A DNA stretch of 8,132 nt from DATDYW01 sp964574865 (GTDB lineage: Bacteria > Patescibacteriota > Minisyncoccia > Phycocordibacterales > JAACPR01). Numbering within the stretch: the first letter of the stretch is position 1; the number at the start of each line of letters is the position of its first letter. Under the pieces are notes generated by a model. That model was given only the letters and a program-made list of their open reading frames with translations, searched no databases and was not told the origin of the DNA. Position numbers and translations under genes: made by a program. Below are positions 5,196 through 8,132 of this stretch, piece after piece. The DNA is taken from NCBI GenBank assembly GCA_964574865.1, contig CAZNOT010000026.1, forward strand, positions 1-8,132, in the 5' to 3' direction.

Positions 5196-5630
5196 ATGTT
5201 CCTCGGCGAACACACCCACGCGCTCGACGAAAAGAAGCGCCTCACGCTACCGGTCAAACTCCGGAAGGCTGTGGGGAGGGGCGTCGTGGTCACGCGCGGG
5301 CTCGACGGCTGCCTCTTCCTCTACCCGGACAAGGAGTGGAAGGGAATCAGCGGCAAGCTCGCGGCCTTAGGCATGGGCCAGTCGGACACCCGCGGGTTCG
5401 CGCGCTTCATGCTCGCGGGCGCGGTCGAGACGGAGGTCGACTCCGCCGGCCGCATCCTCGTGCCGGAGCACCTGCGCGAATTCGCGGGTATCAAGTCGTC
5501 GGTGGTCGTCGCCGGCGTCGCCAACCGATTAGAAATTTGGGACGAGTCCCGCTGGAAGTCCTACGCCGCGTCCGTCGCGAAGGCTGCCGACGCGATGGCC
5601 GAGAAGCTGGGTCAGGTCGGCGCTATCTAG
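5196..5630 (+). CDS. mraZ: MraZ, transcriptional regulator of the division and cell wall cluster
   Basis: MraZ is a ring-forming DNA-binding protein that represses (or in some species activates) its own operon at the start of the dcw cluster. The 144-residue product matches the family in length and has its two tandem AbrB/SpoVT-like halves. The first opens with MFLGEHTHALDEKKRLTLP (DxxxR motif at 11-15) and the second has VDSAGRILVPEHLREFAGI (81-99). The ATG gives the family's usual MFxGExxHxLD start; the leader before it is A/C-rich (ending CCAACACC) without a Shine-Dalgarno. Repeated GTGGG boxes upstream are its probable binding sites. It is the first gene of the cluster with rsmH, which starts 10 bases after its TAG. 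The second-half D82 and the GRILVP signature are intact, so it should be functional. Confidence 0.95.
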   Translation: MFLGEHTHALDEKKRLTLPVKLRKAVGRGVVVTRGLDGCLFLYPDKEWKGISGKLAALGMGQSDTRGFARFMLAGAVETEVDSAGRILVPEHLREFAGIKSSVVVAGVANRLEIWDESRWKSYAASVAKAADAMAEKLGQVGAI

Positions 5631-5640
5631 CTAGCGGCCG

Positions 5641-6537
5641 ATGCAGCCTCGCACCGCCCACACGCCCGTTCTTTCAAACGAAGTTCTCGAAAATCTCTCG
5701 ATCCCCGAGGGTGGGGTCTACGTCGATCTGAACGTGGGCCAGGGCGGGCACGCGGCGCTGGTCGCCGCCCGCTTCCGCCCGAGCGTCATTGTGGGAATCG
5801 ACGCCGATCCGGAAGCGGTCGCTATTGCTTCCGGGCGCCTCGAGGGCGCAGCGCCCCGGGTCTGCATCTTCCAGGCCTGGAGCGACGAGATCGGCGCGAT
5901 TCTCGACCGCGAGAAAATTGGTCCGATCGACGGCGCCCTCTTCGATCTCGGGCTCCGCTCGGACCAGCTCGAGGGTTCCGGCCGCGGGTTCTCGTTCCGC
6001 GCCGACGAGCCGCTCGACATGCGCATGGGTCCGACGGCGGACACGACTGCCGCGGAGCTGGTGAACACGCTCTCCGAGGCGGAGCTCGCCGAGACCATCG
6101 AGGTCTTGGGCGAGGACCGCTACGCGCGGCGCATCGCGCGGGGCATCGTCGCCCGCCGCGAAATCGCGCCCTTCGCGAACGCCGCCGACCTCGCGGACAC
6201 GATCCGCGGCGCGGTGCCCGCGACCGCCCGCCACGCGAAGACGCACGCCGCCACCAAGACGTTCCAGGCGCTGCGCATCGCGACGAACGGCGAGCTCTCG
6301 AGGCTGCGCGCGGCGCTCCCGCAGGTGTGGGACCGGCTGGCGCCCGGCGGCCGGCTCCTCGCCATCACGTTCCACTCGCTCGAGGACGGCGCCGTGAAGC
6401 GCTTTCTCCGGGGCAAGTCAGACGACGGGGAGGCGACGCTCCTCGCGAAGAAGCCGATCGGTCCGTCCGAGCAGGAGATTGCCGAGAACCCCCGGGCGCG
6501 GAGCGCCAAGCTCCGCGCGGCCGAGAAACGACCGTGA
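5641..6537 (+). CDS. rsmH: 16S rRNA (cytosine(1402)-N4)-methyltransferase RsmH (MraW)
   Basis: RsmH uses S-adenosylmethionine to methylate N4 of C1402 in the decoding centre of 16S rRNA. The 298-residue product carries the family hallmarks in order: HTPVLSNEVLENL (7-19), the SAM-binding stretch VDLNVGQGGH (28-37), GIDADPEA (52-59), DLGLRSDQLEGSGRGFSFR (102-120), PLDMRMG (124-130), HAATKTFQALRIATNGEL (202-219), ITFHSLED (242-249) and a C-terminal NPRARSAKLRAAEK (283-296). Two conserved positions look altered: family members usually read DLGVSSPQLD where this has DLGLRSDQLE, and the SAM loop reads VGQGG instead of the more common GRGGH context. The ATG follows mraZ by 10 bases with no Shine-Dalgarno, so coupling is likely. 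It is the second gene of the mraZ operon. Confidence 0.95.
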   Translation: MQPRTAHTPVLSNEVLENLSIPEGGVYVDLNVGQGGHAALVAARFRPSVIVGIDADPEAVAIASGRLEGAAPRVCIFQAWSDEIGAILDREKIGPIDGALFDLGLRSDQLEGSGRGFSFRADEPLDMRMGPTADTTAAELVNTLSEAELAETIEVLGEDRYARRIARGIVARREIAPFANAADLADTIRGAVPATARHAKTHAATKTFQALRIATNGELSRLRAALPQVWDRLAPGGRLLAITFHSLEDGAVKRFLRGKSDDGEATLLAKKPIGPSEQEIAENPRARSAKLRAAEKRP

Positions 6538-6578
6538 CTTTACAGACAGACACGCATTACCCGAAACGAACGAACCCA

Positions 6579-6926
6579 ATGAGCAGCGCCTACGCCGTCC
6601 CGCTCCGCCCGATCGTTGCCCGCCCAGCCGCTCGCTCGGCGCGCCGAGGGATTGGCTTCAACCTGCTGCTCGGCGTGGCTATCGTGGCGCTCGTCGGCCT
6701 GTATTTCGCCGCGTACGTGGCGACGGTGCTCGCCGTGGGTCGCATGGAGCGCGCGGAGGATCGCGCGGGCGAACTCGCCGCCGCGCTCCACGACGCCGAG
6801 CGCGCCCTCGTCCGCGGCGGCGCGCTCTCGTACGGCGACGCGGCCGCGGCGGGTCTCGCCGAGGTCGCGCCCCGTTTCGTCTCGTCGGCCGGCGCGGTAG
6901 CCGCGCTCTCGGCGAATGAGCGCTAA
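6579..6926 (+). CDS. FtsL-like small bitopic membrane protein (by position and topology)
   Basis: The 115-residue product has a basic N-terminal tail of about 25 residues, one long hydrophobic segment (about 26-52, GFNLLLGVAIVALVGLYFAA) and a charged helical stretch (54-78, MERAEDRAGELAAALHDAERAL) of coiled-coil character. This is the topology of FtsL, the septal partner of FtsB/FtsQ that activates FtsWI. The location between rsmH and ftsI is the classical FtsL slot. Sequence conservation in FtsL is too low to confirm it by eye. The ATG at 6579 lies 41 bases after the rsmH stop behind an A/C-rich leader. A GTG at 6534 in the same frame overlaps the rsmH stop (GTGA) and would add 15 residues; I prefer the ATG, but the GTG is a real alternative for coupled translation. 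Its 3' end overlaps ftsI by 11 bases. Confidence 0.75.
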   Translation: MSSAYAVPLRPIVARPAARSARRGIGFNLLLGVAIVALVGLYFAAYVATVLAVGRMERAEDRAGELAAALHDAERALVRGGALSYGDAAAAGLAEVAPRFVSSAGAVAALSANER

Positions 6927-8132
6927 GCCCGAGTTTTCGGGAATCGCGCGGAGCCGGCTCCGCTTCTTGGCCGTAATTTTTGCGCTCGCGGCGCTCGCCG
7001 TTCTGGCGCAGCTGTGGTCGCTGCAGATCGTGCGCGGCGCCGAGCTGCGCGCCGCGGGCGAGGATGGCGCGGCGGGCTCGCTCGCGGCCTACGATCGCGG
7101 CGACATATACCTAACACGCGCCGACGGCCGGCGCGTGCCCGCGGCGACGCTCGCCTCCGGGTACGCCGCGGTCGTGACTCCGGCGTCGGTCGAGGACGCG
7201 GGCGCCCTCTACGACGCGCTGCGCCGCGCCGCTTCGTCCTCGGCCGTGACCCTCGACCGAGCGGCGTTCGTCGCGCGCGCCACGCCTGGCGCCGGCGGTT
7301 CGTTCGACGCGGCCTCGCACCTCTCTGAAGCTGAGGGTGCCGCCATTGAGGCGCTCGACCTACCCGGCGTGGCGCTGCGCCGCGAGCGTTGGCGCAGCTA
7401 CCCCGGCGAGCGATCGCTCGCGCACGTGCTCGGCTTCGTGGGCTGGGAGAACGAGGTGCGCACCGGCACGTACGGGCTCGAGCGCCAGTACGAGGATACG
7501 CTCGGGCGCGAGTCTGGCGGCCGCTACGCAAATTTTTTCGCGGAGGTGTTCGCCGGCGCCCGCCGCGCGGCGTCCGGCAACCGCCCCGACGGCGACCTCG
7601 TGACCTCGATCGAACCGTCGGCCCAGGCCTACCTGGAAGAGGCGCTCGCCGGTGTCGGCGAGCGCTACGCGGCGCGCGAGGTCGGCGGCGTCGTGCTCGA
7701 CCCCGCGACCGGAAAAATTATCGCGATGGCGGGCTGGCCGAACTTTGACCCGAACGACTACGGCGCCGAGGGTGATCCCGGCGTCTACCAGAACCCGCTC
7801 GTCGAGCGAGTCTACGAGTTCGGCTCGATCGTGAAGGCGGTGACGATGGCGATTGGAATCGACGCTGGCGCGGTCACGCCCCAGACGACCTACGACGACC
7901 AGGGGTCGCTCACGCTCGACGGCAAAACCATTTACAACTTCGACCTTCGAGGGCGCGGCATCGTCGACATGCAGGAGGTGCTCTCGCAGTCGCTCAACAC
8001 CGGCGTCGCGTTCGTCGCGCGCAAGGTCGGCAACGAGCGGTTCCGCCGCTACCTCGGCGACTTCTTCGGCGCGCCGACCGGCGTCGATCTGCCGAACGAG
8101 GCCTCGCCGCTCCTCGACAACCTCTCGTCGGG
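6916..8132 (+). CDS. ftsI: Class B penicillin-binding protein, FtsI/PBP3 type (septal transpeptidase), 3' end outside window
   Basis: This gene supplies the peptidoglycan transpeptidase for septum formation. The ATG at 6916 overlaps the FtsL-like gene by 11 bases in another frame; a TAG at 6898-6900 stops the upstream frame, so this is the only ATG start. The frame stays open for 405 codons to the window edge. It encodes a short cytoplasmic tail, one membrane segment (about 15-35), a dimerisation module of about 61-205 ending in a GLERQYEDTLGRE-like site, and the start of the transpeptidase domain: VVLDPATGKIIAMAGWPNFDPNDY, then SIVK at 304-307 (nucleophile S304) and SLN at 359-361. The KTG motif would lie beyond the window. 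The usual RGxIxDRNG signature is degenerate here (RGDIYLTRADG, 61-71). FtsI rather than another class B PBP is inferred from its place after mraZ-rsmH-ftsL. Confidence 0.92.
   Translation, partial: MSAKPEFSGIARSRLRFLAVIFALAALAVLAQLWSLQIVRGAELRAAGEDGAAGSLAAYDRGDIYLTRADGRRVPAATLASGYAAVVTPASVEDAGALYDALRRAASSSAVTLDRAAFVARATPGAGGSFDAASHLSEAEGAAIEALDLPGVALRRERWRSYPGERSLAHVLGFVGWENEVRTGTYGLERQYEDTLGRESGGRYANFFAEVFAGARRAASGNRPDGDLVTSIEPSAQAYLEEALAGVGERYAAREVGGVVLDPATGKIIAMAGWPNFDPNDYGAEGDPGVYQNPLVERVYEFGSIVKAVTMAIGIDAGAVTPQTTYDDQGSLTLDGKTIYNFDLRGRGIVDMQEVLSQSLNTGVAFVARKVGNERFRRYLGDFFGAPTGVDLPNEASPLLDNLSS

Noticed and set aside
6327..6578. N-terminal extension of the FtsL-like protein into rsmH
   Set aside because: It would overlap rsmH by about 210 bases in another frame and gives arginine-rich sequence unlike an FtsL tail; only the GTG at 6534 remains a plausible alternative.

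Overview
The window is GC-rich bacterial DNA, densely packed with housekeeping genes for cell-wall synthesis, cell division, transcription and translation. Its style points to the Patescibacteria / Candidate Phyla Radiation, most likely a GC-rich Parcubacteria lineage such as Kaiserbacteria or Adlerbacteria. The grounds are the compact genes, the lysyl-tRNA synthetase with its HEHLQDYTQLEYYEAY motif 2 and GFGVSER motif 3, the short PBP2, and the reduced mraZ-rsmH-ftsL-ftsI cluster. This placement rests on remembered family resemblance, not on a search.

Layout. Positions 1-231 hold the C-terminal end of a membrane protein, perhaps MreD-like. One base later comes a complete class B penicillin-binding protein of the PBP2/MrdA type (233-1945), so this looks like the tail of a rod-shape (elongasome) operon. 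A 169-base gap carries a large inverted array of the heptamer AAGGCAG and then a clear promoter for greA (2115-2579). The greA-lysS gap (2580-2789) holds two long perfect hairpins; the second is a classical terminator ending 19 bases before lysS (2790-4277). lysS faces a small minus-strand membrane/coiled-coil gene (4353-4703) across a terminator for that gene. An AT-rich island (about 4737-4771) separates it from a divergent small exported or membrane-anchored protein gene (4779-5024), which has its own terminator. From 5111 the division cluster begins: GTGGG-type MraZ boxes, mraZ (5196-5630), rsmH (5641-6537), an FtsL-like gene (6579-6926) and an FtsI-like class B PBP (6916 to the window end, incomplete).

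How the parts work together. The two class B PBPs would supply the transpeptidase activities for sidewall elongation (PBP2) and septation (FtsI). MraZ probably autoregulates the division operon, RsmH methylates 16S rRNA, and the FtsL-like protein would partner FtsI at the septum. GreA and LysRS are general expression factors lying between the two wall modules. Four intergenic hairpin regions and three promoter candidates divide the window into short transcription units.

I see no mobile element, CRISPR array, tRNA, rRNA or defence system, and no convincing new multi-gene system. The points most worth checking are the PBP2 that seems to lack most of its N-terminal head subdomain, the inverted heptamer array, the terminator/promoter overlap before lysS, the weak or absent Shine-Dalgarno sequences with A/C-rich leaders before several ATGs, and two unrecognised small membrane proteins. 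All gaps between genes are shorter than 300 bases.
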